Of a DNA stretch of 64,000 bases, positions 40,598 through 45,880 are shown one piece after another (within the stretch, counting starts at the first letter, position 1; each line of letters opens with the position of its first letter). The notes under the pieces were generated by a model. The model searched no databases, had not been told where the DNA came from, and saw only the letters and a list, made by a program, of their open reading frames with translations. Source of the stretch: Prorocentrum cordatum (lineage: Eukaryota > Sar > Dinophyceae > Prorocentrales > Prorocentraceae); the NCBI GenBank assembly GCA_963575745.1, contig CAUYUJ010014769.1:157501-221500 (forward strand), written 5' to 3'. The translations under genes were made by a program, and so were the position numbers.

Positions 40598-42216
40598 CGA
40601 CGACGACGACCACGACGACGACGACGATCGGCCACGATCGGCCCAGGGGACCGGCGCGTGCACACCTTCCCGCCTTGAAGGCGCAGGGCAGCGCGTGGCG
40701 CGCCGATCTCCTGGGCCCGGGGCGAGGTCGGCGCAGGCGCCTCCCCGCCCGAAAGGCCGCGCGAAAGGGCGCACGGCGAGGCCGAGGCCTGGGCTGCAGG
40801 GGATGGCCCATGGCCTCGATCGGGGAGGGGAAGGAGGAGGAGGAGGAGGAGGAGGAGGAGAAGGACGAGGAGGAGCAGGAGAAGGGAAGAGGATGTAGGA
40901 GGAGGAGGAGGAGGAGGAGGACGAGGAGGAGGAGGAGGAAGAGGAGGGGGAGGAGGAGGCGGATGAGGAGGAGGAGGAGGAGGAGGAGGAGGAGGCGGAG
41001 TCAGAGCTCTGATAGCCGCCTTTATGTGTTTTCTTCCATCTGCGGCCCCAAGAGGTCCTGAGCGCCTCCCTTGGGGCAGCTTTTCGTGCCAGATCCGTGC
41101 TGATGGCTCTGGGGCCCGAGAACGGCCGCGGAGGGCCGAAGTCGAGGGAAGGCAACAGATCGTCGGAGCAGTCGCGGGGGCTCCATGGCCACTGTGTTGA
41201 TGCTGAGCTACGCTGTCAATGCTTCGCTGTCCTGGGGCTTTGCTGCATTCTTGCCCACAAGAGAACATAGATGTAGCACGCGGGCGGACCTCCACTGTCG
41301 ATGCCACGCTTTCCTGTTGCTCTGATGCGTTCCTGTCCGAACCTTAGGTCAGGCATGTCCCCCTATACAGGGGGATTTGGGACGAAAAATGAAAAATACT
41401 TCAAACATATTCCCAAATAGTCAAAAAGGTAATAGAAAAATCGTCCCCAGACTATTTTTTTACTACTTTGGAATATTCCCTCTGTAGAGGGACAGGACCG
41501 ACTTAACCTTAACTGCGCACCGCTTGAGGCGGCGGAGAGCTTGAGAGATGCCGGGCCCCGACTGGGCGCACCGACCCCTGAGATCCGACGTTGCGAACAA
41601 AAATTCAACATCGTAAAAAAACGCCTTGAGCCCCAGACTTAAGTCGGGCATGCCCCCCTACAGGCAGATTTTCGACAGAAAAATCAAAGATACTCAAACA
41701 TACTCCAAAATGTTCAAGCAATATCAGAAAAATTGTACCCATAGTATTGTTTTACTATTATTGAATGTCTCTCCTGTAGAGGTGCGTGCCCGACTTAACC
41801 CTAGATCCTATCTTTCTGTGTAATTGTTCGAGCCGGATCGATATGTGAGAGTCCTGGGCCCCGAAAAAAGACGAACACTCCCGGCACGAAAAAGTTGAGA
41901 CGTCGGGATCGCAGGGACAGGTGCCTTGGGCATCCGCCTCGGCTTCCCGGGACCCGACTGGGCTCACCTGCTCCTCCCAGCAGCCCCGACCAGGCGAAGC
42001 TCGGAGGAGGTGCTGCATCCACCCCGACCTTGTGAAGGCGCAGCATTGCAAAGTGGTTGAGGCCGCCCGATCCTTCTCGAGCGTGCCGGCGAGGCCCCAC
42101 ACGGGGGCCGATGCGGCGATGCTCCCGGCGACCACGTCGGGGTAGCGGATCCTCATCCAGCCAGCCAGCATGCCGCCGTAGCTGCCCCCGAAAGCGACCA
42201 CGGGCGAGGAGGCCGC
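22303..42216 (-). CDS. serine peptidase family S28 (Pro-X carboxypeptidase / DPP-II type), 14 exons, 5' end missing
   Basis: S28 enzymes are lysosomal or secreted exopeptidases that cleave next to proline. Fourteen minus-strand exons join with compatible phases into about 460 residues ending in TGA (22,303-22,305). High to low: 42,216-42,073; 39,953-39,886; 38,587-38,449; 37,471-37,368; 37,167-37,073; 34,934-34,852; 34,625-34,557; 30,131-30,008; 29,082-28,983; 28,396-28,294; 25,370-25,326; 25,107-25,072; 22,781-22,661; 22,454-22,303. The catalytic Ser is in GGSYGG (42,172-42,189), the Asp in LDPWSGGG (22,752-22,775) and the His in GHHLDL (22,420-22,437), in the S28 order. NAT and NVT sequons suggest glycosylation. 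A Cys-rich insert (exon 8) is unusual for the family. The signal peptide and the first ~150 residues were not found upstream in this window. Only one resolved donor is clearly GT; the rest are GC or GA. No frame break was seen. Confidence 0.85.
22455..22660 (-). mobile_element. introner-like element forming a whole intron (copy 1)
   Basis: The 206-bp intron starts GAGCGTGTTTCTTT and ends CACCGAAAG. Inside is a long inverted structure: AATGGGCATTA ends, AACGCCTCCCCCC against GGGGGGAGGGGCGTT, and the perfect palindrome CCGCCGTGCGCACGGCGG. The second copy (36,856-37,072) also starts exactly at a 5' splice site of the same gene. Confidence 0.75.
22661..22781 (-). CDS. S28 peptidase, exon 13 (catalytic Asp)
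   Basis: Follows TCTTGCCAG. The peptide opens GLLDPWSGGGVYPPGG and ends VALLIDLG. The LDPWSGGG block is the S28 signature around the catalytic Asp. 121 bp, phase 0 in, phase 1 out. Confidence 0.87.
22856..23057 (+). mobile_element. MITE-A carrying a (TA)n(GA)n insert
   Basis: The left end GTGTCCCCCTATACAGGG and the right end CCCTGTAGAGGGACAGGCCC flank a longer centre containing TATATA and GAGAGA runs. Confidence 0.8.
23168..23326 (+). mobile_element. MITE-A (left arm of a 530-bp inverted repeat)
   Basis: GTCGGGCCTGCCCCCCTGCA to CCTGTAGAGGGACAGGCCCG. It is paired with an inverted copy at 23,522-23,698. Confidence 0.85.
23522..23698 (-). mobile_element. MITE-A (right arm of the inverted repeat)
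   Basis: Reverse complement of the copy at 23,168-23,326 with a few indels, including an AATAGATAATAATTAAAT insertion. Confidence 0.85.
24095..24210 (+). repeat. dispersed repeat E
   Basis: GCGACCTCAACGCGGTGGCG, GCGCGGCACGCTGCTCTGGA, GCGCGACCTTCCGCGGGCAG: the fullest of three copies (others at 8,448 and 39,555). Confidence 0.7.
24358..24412 (+). repeat. dispersed repeat C
   Basis: GACGCTCTCAGCGAGACGGA, GCTGCTGGAGAGACTCCCGA, GGCTGGAA. Confidence 0.7.
24548..25012. repeat. (GGA)n purine tract inside S28 intron 12
   Basis: About 460 bp of GGA-type repeat. Its low-complexity frames are rejected. Confidence 0.95.
25072..25107 (-). CDS. S28 peptidase, exon 12 (36 bp micro-exon)
   Basis: Lies between GCCGCCGCAG and GCCGGA. 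Twelve codons read DIAHHRNIVWSQ, the block that precedes LDPWSGGG in S28 enzymes (family pattern HxNIxWSNG). Phase 0 on both sides. Confidence 0.8.
25195..25290. repeat. CTTCTGAGAAGG / CCTCAGAAGCC hairpin-forming repeats
   Basis: A cluster of short imperfect palindromes inside S28 intron 11. The same motif clusters at 29,115-29,240. Confidence 0.7.
25326..25370 (-). CDS. S28 peptidase, exon 11 (45 bp)
   Basis: Fifteen codons, QDPWSRWATSYYGGK, after GCGGCAG. They correspond to the W...xYGG segment just before DI-x-HxNIxWS. Donor GACTCG. Phase 0 on both sides. Confidence 0.78.
25735..26145. repeat. (GGA)n purine tract
   Basis: About 400 bp of GGA-type repeat in S28 intron 10. Confidence 0.95.
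26360..26470. repeat. ACACGTAGC / GCACGTACG short repeats
   Basis: Degenerate direct and inverted copies of ACACGTAGC and ACGTGC over about 100 bp. Confidence 0.6.
26617..26772 (+). mobile_element. MITE-A
   Basis: GGCCGGACAGGTCCTCCTAA on the left, CAGAGGGACCTGCCCGACTG on the right, with GGAAGAAAAATGG and GCATCGTCCCCAG inside. Confidence 0.8.
26945..27110 (+). repeat. repeat family B
   Basis: ACACGACGGGAGGTTTTCC, GGGCCCTCACCGGGCCTCGG, GATGAAAAACCGGTCCCAGG, CTCTGGGGTCGACGTTGTGA. Confidence 0.85.
27440..27560. repeat. (CCT)n tract
   Basis: CCT-type microsatellite. Confidence 0.95.
27700..27895 (-). repeat. repeat family B, inverted copy
   Basis: Contains GACGGTCCCGAAGCCTGGCG and CCAAAAACCTCCCGCC. 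Closest to the copy at 7,110-7,295. Confidence 0.75.
28020..28090. repeat. (GGA)n tract
   Basis: Pure GGA microsatellite in S28 intron 10. Confidence 0.95.
28294..28396 (-). CDS. S28 peptidase, exon 10
   Basis: After CTCCCGGAG, the peptide reads MGRDLYWPPSVRRNATVADV then GSPEGQLVAGCGR, with an NAT sequon. One nt completes the previous codon, and the exon ends in phase 0 before GACAGC. The low-coordinate end is the least certain. Confidence 0.75.
28770..28850 (+). repeat. dispersed repeat G
   Basis: CCCTGGGGCCGCGGATGG and CAGATCGGCGGATGA, paired with 9,885-9,945. Confidence 0.55.
28983..29082 (-). CDS. S28 peptidase, exon 9
   Basis: Contains TFSWDGITCNDDIWLYNDAA and ends GMLG, with donor GCGCCA. 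The only AG upstream in the right phase is CCTCTAG, which puts the start at 29,082 and forces the preceding exon to end at a GC donor. Confidence 0.72.
29100..29245. repeat. CCTTCTGAGAAGCC palindrome cluster
   Basis: At least five near-palindromic CTTCTGAGAAG / CTTCTCAGAAG motifs alternating in orientation, as at 25.2 kb. Confidence 0.75.
29260..29600 (-). repeat. two diverged family-B copies, inverted
   Basis: AGAGGTCCTGACCCCTTCCC (29,311) and TCGACCCCAATAGGTCTCGG (29,471) each begin a diverged inverted copy. Confidence 0.6.
29651..29783. repeat. hairpin with perfect 32-bp stem and tandem loop
   Basis: 29,651-29,682 and 29,752-29,783 are perfect reverse complements. The 69-bp loop holds three copies of AAGATCCGC(G/T)GTTGGGCA. 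It could be a foldback element or fold as RNA. Flanking bases do not show a clear duplication. Confidence 0.9.
29790..29960. repeat. 27-bp tandem repeat (GGGGCCGCCAAGAACC)
   Basis: Six or seven units of CTCTCAGGGGCCGCCAAGAA-type sequence. Confidence 0.8.
30008..30131 (-). CDS. S28 peptidase, exon 8 (Cys-rich insert)
   Basis: Begins after GGCCGAG and reads EGAAAPRGAAEEQGSCPACP, then a CPxCP/CExC series (eight Cys including CPPCPVAGCEP) and CDFR. Canonical S28 enzymes lack such a cluster. The end is 30,008 with a GC donor (phase fits exon 9), or 30,003 with GTGAGC, which does not fit. Confidence 0.72.
30215..30265. repeat. (CCT)n tract
   Basis: CCT microsatellite. Confidence 0.95.
30285..30600 (+). 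repeat. tandem repeat of about 90 bp, four units
   Basis: Units contain TTCACGGATTGAGGGCGG, TGGTTTTCAACATGTG, CTCTCGCCATAGCGCCGCGC and ACA. The inverted counterpart is at 10,890-11,210. Confidence 0.85.
30601..30815 (+). repeat. second module of the compound repeat
   Basis: Units with GACGTAACAGTCA, GTGTTGGAAT/GTTGAAGTAT and CATTCTGGCAC/GTTTTGGCAC. Its inverted counterpart is at 10,695-10,850. Confidence 0.7.
30935..31085. repeat. (CCT)n tract
   Basis: CCT and CTG-rich microsatellite. Confidence 0.95.
31250..31430 (+). repeat. repeat family B
   Basis: ATCATGACGGGAGGTTTTTC, CAGGCCTCGGGACCGTCAAG, GATGAGAAACCGGTCCCGGG, GGGGGTCGACGTTGCGAAAA. Confidence 0.88.
31715..31845. repeat. (CA)n(TA)n tract and GCGCGC hairpin
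   Basis: CACACA then TATATA, followed by GCGCGCGCTTCGCGCGCGC, a strong stem-loop. Confidence 0.9.
32300..33260. repeat. GGCCTCTTGGGGCC blocks (inverted orientation) with duplicated spacer
   Basis: Complement of the CCAAGAGGCCC blocks. The segment CGATTTCGGCCTCTTGAAGC ... GGAGTGCCTTGGGGGGCC ... GGCGTCCTGGAGCGGTCTTT is present twice (32,737-32,880 and 33,072-33,210), a direct duplication about 335 bp apart. Confidence 0.85.
33405..34210. repeat. (TA)n, (CATA)n, (CATG)n, (CAGA)n microsatellite complex
   Basis: 800 bp of tetranucleotide and dinucleotide repeats. The Thr/Ile/His/Tyr and Cys/Met/Val frames are artefacts. Confidence 0.97.
34425..34535 (+). repeat. dispersed repeat F
   Basis: TTTTTCGAGCCGCATCGATC, TGTGAGGGTCCCAGGGCCCG. 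Relatives at 39,445 (inverted), 40,310 and 41,810. Confidence 0.75.
34557..34625 (-). CDS. S28 peptidase, exon 7
   Basis: After ACTCCAAAG it reads VGAVRDAVGVWYNVTGDRLC then YDV. 23 codons, phase 0 at both ends, donor GCCTCG. VWYNVTG resembles the YYNYTG region of the family. Confidence 0.8.
34626..34851 (-). repeat. S28 intron 6, built of ACCGTGCGGTGAC inverted repeats
   Basis: A 226-bp intron with at least six direct or inverted copies of GTGCGGTGA / TCACCGCAC. Donor GTCGTC, the one clear GT donor. Confidence 0.65.
34852..34934 (-). CDS. S28 peptidase, exon 6
   Basis: After CATGCCGCAG it reads (V)AVEWGNATGNGHSLAEGQ then LRASGLLEL. 83 bp, with two nt completing the codon begun in exon 5. 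NAT sequon. Confidence 0.8.
34946..35100 (+). repeat. 150-bp module, copy 1 of a duplicated unit
   Basis: TTTCCCTACCTAGGCTCTGC to CGGTTCCCCCAGTTACGTCC. The second copy is at 35,645-35,800. Each is followed by a TTAGC array, so the duplicated unit is about 700 bp. Confidence 0.9.
35080..36310. repeat. (TTAGC)n / (ATAGC)n pentanucleotide arrays
   Basis: Two arrays of CTTAG and GCATA/GCAGA pentamers, split by the second copy of the 150-bp module. They lie inside S28 intron 5. Confidence 0.95.
35645..35800 (+). repeat. 150-bp module, copy 2
   Basis: About 90% like copy 1, including the double CGGTTCCCCCAGT element. Confidence 0.9.
36308..36770. repeat. (CTA)n and (CTACGA)n microsatellite
   Basis: CTA repeats alternate with CTACGA and CGA blocks. 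The poly-Ser/poly-Arg (or poly-Val) frames arise from it. Confidence 0.97.
36856..37072 (-). mobile_element. introner-like element at the start of S28 intron 5 (copy 2)
   Basis: 217 bp, starting GAGCGTGTTTCTTT exactly at the 5' splice site after exon 5 and ending GCCGAAAATTAG. It shares the central palindrome CCGCCGTGCGCACGGCGG and the C/G-run arms with copy 1. Unlike copy 1, the intron continues another 1.9 kb through satellite DNA to exon 6. Confidence 0.75.
37073..37167 (-). CDS. S28 peptidase, exon 5
   Basis: After ACCTCCGAG it reads AACRALDRDFGVRLEGRPED then VAYTLRLGDLT. 95 bp. Donor GAGCGT. Confidence 0.8.
37368..37471 (-). CDS. S28 peptidase, exon 4
   Basis: After CGCTCCGAG it reads APWFLLAEANYPFPSTYITY and ends LPPWPMR. 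ANYPFPSTY aligns with the family's MxxYPYPxxF block. 104 bp, donor GCGTGG. Confidence 0.83.
37472..37545. repeat. (GGA)n and (GGAAGGGA)n tract
   Basis: A purine microsatellite directly upstream of exon 4's acceptor. On the transcribed strand it is a polypyrimidine stretch next to the AG. Confidence 0.9.
38205..38375 (-). repeat. repeat family B, inverted copy
   Basis: CAACGTCGACTCCCAGAGGT, CTGGGACCGGTTTTTCATCC, AAGCCTCCCGTCG. Confidence 0.85.
38389..38424 (+). mobile_element. MITE-A remnant
   Basis: GACCCCCTACAGGGGGATTT then GAGCCCGAC: only the left hairpin and a right end remain. Confidence 0.5.
38449..38587 (-). CDS. S28 peptidase, exon 3
   Basis: After TCCCGCAG it reads CLANLRAAWPLAAEAGKSAR, then GGAAGSCEPLGSAQDFIAWA and Q. 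139 bp, donor GCAGGA. It lies between the Ser exon and the YPFP exon, as expected. Confidence 0.8.
38655..38825 (+). repeat. repeat family B
   Basis: The best-preserved copy: ATCACGACGGGCGGTTTTTC, GGGCCTCGGGACCGTCAAAA, GATGAGAAACCGGTCCTGGG, TCTGGGGGTCGACGTAATGA. Confidence 0.88.
38990..39360. repeat. 76-bp tandem repeat, five units
   Basis: Each unit carries AGCGTTTCGTGGCCCCATG, GGAGCTCCA and GGCCCCAGTGGCGGTGTCCA. It lies inside S28 intron 2. Confidence 0.9.
39445..39560 (-). repeat. dispersed repeat F, inverted copy
   Basis: TTCGGGCCCGGGGACCCTCA, CAGATCGATCTGGCTCGAAA. Confidence 0.75.
39555..39660 (+). repeat. dispersed repeat E
   Basis: GTAGCGACCTTACGCGGAGA, GCGCGGCACGCCGCACTGGA, CTACGCGCGACCTGACGCGG. 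Confidence 0.7.
39665..39840 (-). repeat. repeat family B, inverted copy
   Basis: AGGAGGTCTCGACCCATTCC, TTGGGACCGGTTTGTCACCC, AACCTCGCGTCGTGACTTTC. Confidence 0.85.
39886..39953 (-). CDS. S28 peptidase, exon 2
   Basis: After CCCGGCGAG it reads ERLDWTARAVTRGVSTAGGS, then PD. 68 bp, donor GCGAGC. This follows the Ala-Pro-Val-Trp segment of exon 1. It is the weakest match by sequence, but the phase fits on both sides. Confidence 0.65.
40020..40125 (+). repeat. repeat family B, partial
   Basis: CACATTTTCGGCTTCTGGGA, GTGAAAAGCCCGTCCCGGGG. Confidence 0.55.
40300..40430 (+). repeat. dispersed repeat F
   Basis: TTTTTCGAGCCAGATCGCTC, TGTGAGGGTCCCAGGGCCCG, CCAGGATCTCAGGGA. Confidence 0.75.
40540..40645. 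repeat. (GAC)n tract
   Basis: GAC/CGA trinucleotide repeat. Confidence 0.95.
40835..41000. repeat. (GGA)n tract
   Basis: Purine microsatellite in S28 intron 1. Confidence 0.95.
41345..41505 (+). mobile_element. MITE-A, well preserved
   Basis: Ends TTAGGTCAGGCATGTCCCCC and AGAGGGACAGGACCGACTTA. 160 bp. Interior GGGACGAAAAATG, AATCGTCCCCAGACTATTTT. Confidence 0.88.
41639..41798 (+). mobile_element. MITE-A, well preserved
   Basis: Ends TTAAGTCGGGCATGCCCCCC and GTGCGTGCCCGACTTAA, so TTAA-containing inverted ends are visible on both sides. Confidence 0.88.
41805..41925 (+). repeat. dispersed repeat F
   Basis: ATTGTTCGAGCCGGATCGAT, ATGTGAGAGTCCTGGGCCCC. Confidence 0.7.
42073..42216 (-). CDS. 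S28 peptidase, exon 1 of those visible (catalytic Ser)
   Basis: After CTCCTCGGAG it reads AASSPVVAFGGSYGGMLAGW, then MRIRYPDVVAGSIAASAPVW. VVAFGGSYGGMLAxW is the S28 nucleophile signature. 48 codons, phase 0 at both ends, donor GATCGG. The upstream exons encoding the signal peptide and N-terminal half of the fold are not found. Confidence 0.88.
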
Positions 42217-42329
42217 CTCCGAGGAGCAACGCTCGGCGATTTCTCACGGTCCCGGACCTTTCTGCCGACCCCTAGGGGTCCATCGGCGTGTGAGATGCTT
42301 CCCCCTCCCCAAACCCTTCCCCCGGGAGC

Positions 42330-42800
42330 CCGGTCCGGTCGATTTGGAAGGGAGAGGGCCTCAAAACGAGCCAGGAGGGCCCCAAGAGGCCCCCCAGACG
42401 GCCCAAGAGGGCCACGATTCGCCGAATGATTTATCCAAAATACCCACGCTGGCTTTTAGACGGGCCAAGAGGTTCCCGAGACGCCCCAAGAAGCCTCCAA
42501 GAGGCGTCCCAAGAGGGCCTCCAGAAGCAAAAAAACGCCCCTGTCATCCCATTTGGAAAACGTACAGGGTTGGCACATTCGCCTCTTGGGCGCTCACAGC
42601 ATCCACGACGGCCCAAAAGGCACTCAAGATCGCCCCAGGACGGGCCAAGAGGCCCCACGCGGGCCCAGAGACGACCCAAGGGCCCCAAGACGGTGCAAAA
42701 AGCAAGCCCCAAACAGGCCCTCATGGGGCCCAAGAGGGCCGCACCCCCCCCCAAAGGCCCTCAGGAGTGCCTCCAAGGCGCCCCCGGGACGCTCCCCATG
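42330..42800. repeat. CCAAGAGGCCCC block with spacer
   Basis: Same family as at 6.3 kb. The spacer holds ATTTGGAAAACGTACAGGGT, matching GGGAAAACGTACATTT at 6,193. Confidence 0.85.
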
Positions 42801-43234
42801 AGACCCCATCAGCCATCCGAGTGGCCTAGTGGCCTCAGACCTGCAACCCAGGCACGGTGGCGGGATGTACCGAAGGCCATTCGATAATCAGTCTTCGGGT
42901 GGTTTGACAGATGCCCGCTGTCTGTATACGTGGGTTGTCGCCCGCTTCCCCATGCGTGCACGGCGAATACTGGGAATGTCAGCCCAAGAGGCCCCCCCAA
43001 AGGCCCTTTCTCCTTTCCAGCTCGTGGGGTCCAGATTCAAGCGAAGACTGGAGACGGCATCTGCTGAAACAACAGCATGCTTAAACTGCATCTCTCCGCT
43101 CGAGATTGTACCCATGGCTTAGCCTACGAAGCCGACGTTCAAACTGCGCTCGACGTGGACACTCTCAGCCCACAGCTGCACTGGCCTTGCCAGCGACCTC
43201 CGAGGCGCGCAACCCCCTGTAGAGGCGCTGGCCT

Positions 43235-44290
43235 TCAGGCGCGAGGAAGGGTAGGGCTGGAACCCTTGCCCTTCGAACTACGACCACTCCTCAATGTTCC
43301 TCCCCGCGGGCGTCTAGGGATTCGAACACTGAATTGCGATCCCGACTCAAAATCCGCGGAGGGGGAGGGAGCTGACTGCACACCAGACTGAGCAAGCGAG
43401 GAAGTAGCAGGAGTCGGAGGGCGAGACTGAGGTCGGGAGGGGACAAAACCTCTGGCTACCATGCTAGCCAAGCTATCACTGTTCCGAAGAAGCGGTGGTA
43501 GCCTTCTCATGATCGGACTCACTTGTGATCTTCCAGGCTGGCCGCGCAACTTCTGGCCTCCCTCGGTCGACACAAGCTGCTCCATCCAGGTGCCCACGGC
43601 GGCGCTCAAGGGGTTCGCGGGCAGGAAGTGCCACATGATCGTGCAGTTCTGCTCCCGATTCTCGTGCTTCTTTCGCGGCTAGATGCGGCAGTGCCCCACG
43701 AGCTCCGCCACCTGGCCCGACGTCGCGGCCGACAGCTTGTCCTGAAAGAACCCGAGCATCTCTTTGACCGACTTCCTGTCTCTGTCGGCGTTCGCGCCCT
43801 CTGGAATCGTGCGAGATGCCCCGTAGCCGAACGCTGCCATGAATATGGCGAGAGAGGGGGCCCCTCGCGCCCTGCAGTCGACCACCTGGCCCGCAGCGGC
43901 CTTTTTCCGCAGGCCCTCGCCCTCGGCGTCGCAACGCTTGCCCGCGGCCAGGCCCGCGGCCACGCATGGCCGACCCCACCCGATCACATACTTCACGTAC
44001 GCGACTGCCTCCAGGTCCGCGATCGCTTTGCTGTCCGCCAGGGCCAGCTTGGCCATCGGGGCGATGATGTCCTGAGCCTTCTCGCCGCCCTTCTGCTTCT
44101 TGCTGGCCGGGGCGCCCTCGTCTCCCTTGGTGGCGCCCCCGCCACCTGGCCCTGTGATCGAGAGGCTGCGCCAATCTGGCATGGTAATATTCGATGTCTC
44201 CCTCGCCGCGGCGCCCTCTGGCATGCTGAACTGAATCCGCGGTCGGTAGAAATCTGACCTGGAAGATGATTCGACACAAGATGGCTGCAT
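43235..44290 (-). pseudogene. unknown ORF, one in-frame TAG
   Basis: One minus-strand frame is open from 44,290 to 43,235 except for a TAG at 43,679-43,681. Before it: 203 residues with a Gly/Lys-rich linker (GGGGATKGDEGAPASKKQKG), then helical, mixed sequence (KLALADSKAIADLEAVAYVK, RKSVKEMLGFFQDKLSAA). After it: 148 codons beginning PRKKHENREQNCTIMWHFLP, with a Pro/Ser-rich end. Composition and continuity across the TAG suggest one protein broken by a stop. I do not recognise it. It lies directly 3' of a LINE remnant on the same strand and may be another element's ORF, a retroposed gene, or host exons. Confidence 0.5.
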
Positions 44291-44508
44291 AATTCGTCAT
44301 ACGTGCCACCCTCAAACTCACGACATAAACAACGATAACTGCGAGGGGTTTTAGTTCGTTTAAGGTTCGAGCGGCTTCTGGCGTGCATTTCCCTCGGAGC
44401 AATGAACGTTCGCGGTGGGGAGCTACTGATTTTTGCGAGGATAAGACTTGCTTGCAGCATATGCACCCATTGCTTGGCGCAGCGACATAGAATACATTGC
44501 GAATTTGA

Positions 44509-45015
44509 TCAGCCCACCCTCATGCGTGATAGTAAAGCACCATTCGATGCAAAACTTGCGCCGCAATACTGCCCCTTGCTGCTATACTTGCACACGTGAT
44601 CCCCTCCGTTTTCACGTCCTACTTGCGTAGTCGGGGCCACAGGTGCACGCCGCTCGGGCGGTGGAAAGCAGACTCCGAAGGCCCTGCTGCGAAGTTCGTT
44701 CAAATCGACGGCACAGTCGCGCATGGCCTCCGCACCCGCGAAGGAATTCAAATCAGAGGCCGCATCTCCGAAGGCATCATGCGGCAAAAGACAGGCGGCA
44801 TCGTCGAGATCCTCTGCCATCTGCACTAGATAAGGCGAAGCAAACTCCGTCGGCCCCCCGCCCCCAAGCTGCGGGCGCGTGTCAAAGGGGAAGGTGCCAA
44901 ACGACGCCGCGAGCAATTGCGGGTGGTGGTCAGGCTGTCGGCCCCAGGCTTGATACATTTTTAGTCTGCGAAGACGCATTTCCTGGGAAGACGGGAGGGC
45001 CCTCCAGAACTTCAA
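44509..45015 (-). pseudogene. LINE-2 pol, C-terminal part
   Basis: FLKFWRALP-like start, MRLRRLKMYQAWGRQPDHHP, then ASFGTFPFD and a Cys-containing end (HVCKYSSKGQYCGASFASNG) that may be a degraded zinc finger. It continues the frame ending at 45,012 (SLTRKRF). A further finger-like CREFEGGTYDELCSHLVSNH lies in another frame near 44,300. Confidence 0.65.
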
Positions 45016-45418
45016 AAACGCTTTCTTGTCAAACTCGTTATATGTTCTCCGTCACGATTAGCAGCCTTGCCACCCGTCGCCGCCCTTCCCAGGCGACGCA
45101 AACAGAAATCAAGAATGTCGTGATCCGCGTCCGTCAGGGGGGGGGGGCTCTCCAGGCCCGAGAGGAGCGCATTTTGCACAAAGCCTATAAGCACCTGCGC
45201 CATCTCGCGGCCAGATCCGCGAGACTCCATAGCCCCCCCAGGGAGTGAAATCCACCGCGAGCAGCTTGACAACGACGAACGACTTCAGCACGCGCTGAAT
45301 CTCGCACGGTTAGGAACGGACCCAAATGCCTTGCTTCCTCCGGCGCCGACCCCATCCCCTCCAGGTTGCTTCGACGAAGTCCTGAACGATTGAGGATCCC
45401 CTGGTACGCGACACGCAC
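45012..45418 (-). pseudogene. LINE-2 pol, thumb/connection region (two frames)
   Basis: Frame one (45,418-45,185): HLGPFLTVRDSARAEVVRRC, GGFHSLGGLW. Frame two (45,272-45,012): VLIGFVQNALLSGLESPPPL, DADHDILDFCLRRLGRAATG. Together they match the segment after the reverse transcriptase. The frame changes in or near a G-run at 45,137-45,145. Confidence 0.7.
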
Positions 45419-45424
45419 GAGGAA

Positions 45425-45880
45425 TTATTGCTCGGCTTTGTTCTGGGCGAATCCATAGCGAGATAGAGCCGAGTCTAGATATTCATCCGTCAACTTAAGC
45501 TTGTCTGGAGAAGTCGGCAGGGGGCCCCCTGGGTCGGCAATGGCAATATTATTCAAGTCGTCGGCATACTTCTGAAGCGACGCGTCGACTTTCCATTCAT
45601 TCCATTCCCCCACCAATAGTTTAACCCTGAGGTCCCAATCCAGCATCTCCCTTCCCCACCCCAAGATAGGAAACTTAAAACCTCCGAAGAAGGCGGCCGC
45701 AATGAACGGGCCACCCATGCATCCTCCTTGCGACGGGCGAACAAGTAGCGGCCCGTCGGCCGCATCAAACTGAATCAGCGCCTCGGTGAAGCGCAGCTGA
45801 CAAAGAGAAAAATCTGAATCTGCGTAGAGTCTGACTGACCACCTCGCGTAGCGTCTCGTGAGAGGTGCTGCCGAAAGCAT
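45425..45880 (-). pseudogene. LINE-2 reverse transcriptase, motifs B and C
   Basis: RPSQGGCMGGPFIAAAFF corresponds to motif B and LQKYADDLNNIAI carries the catalytic YADD of motif C, followed by a D/E-rich block. It overlaps the upstream fragment, from which a frame shift near 45,770-45,880 separates it. Confidence 0.82.

Noticed and set aside
41758-42072. Continuation of the GGSYGG frame toward lower coordinates
   Set aside because: Third-position bias ends at the GATCGG donor, and the frame then runs through repeat F and a MITE; the peptide no longer resembles S28.
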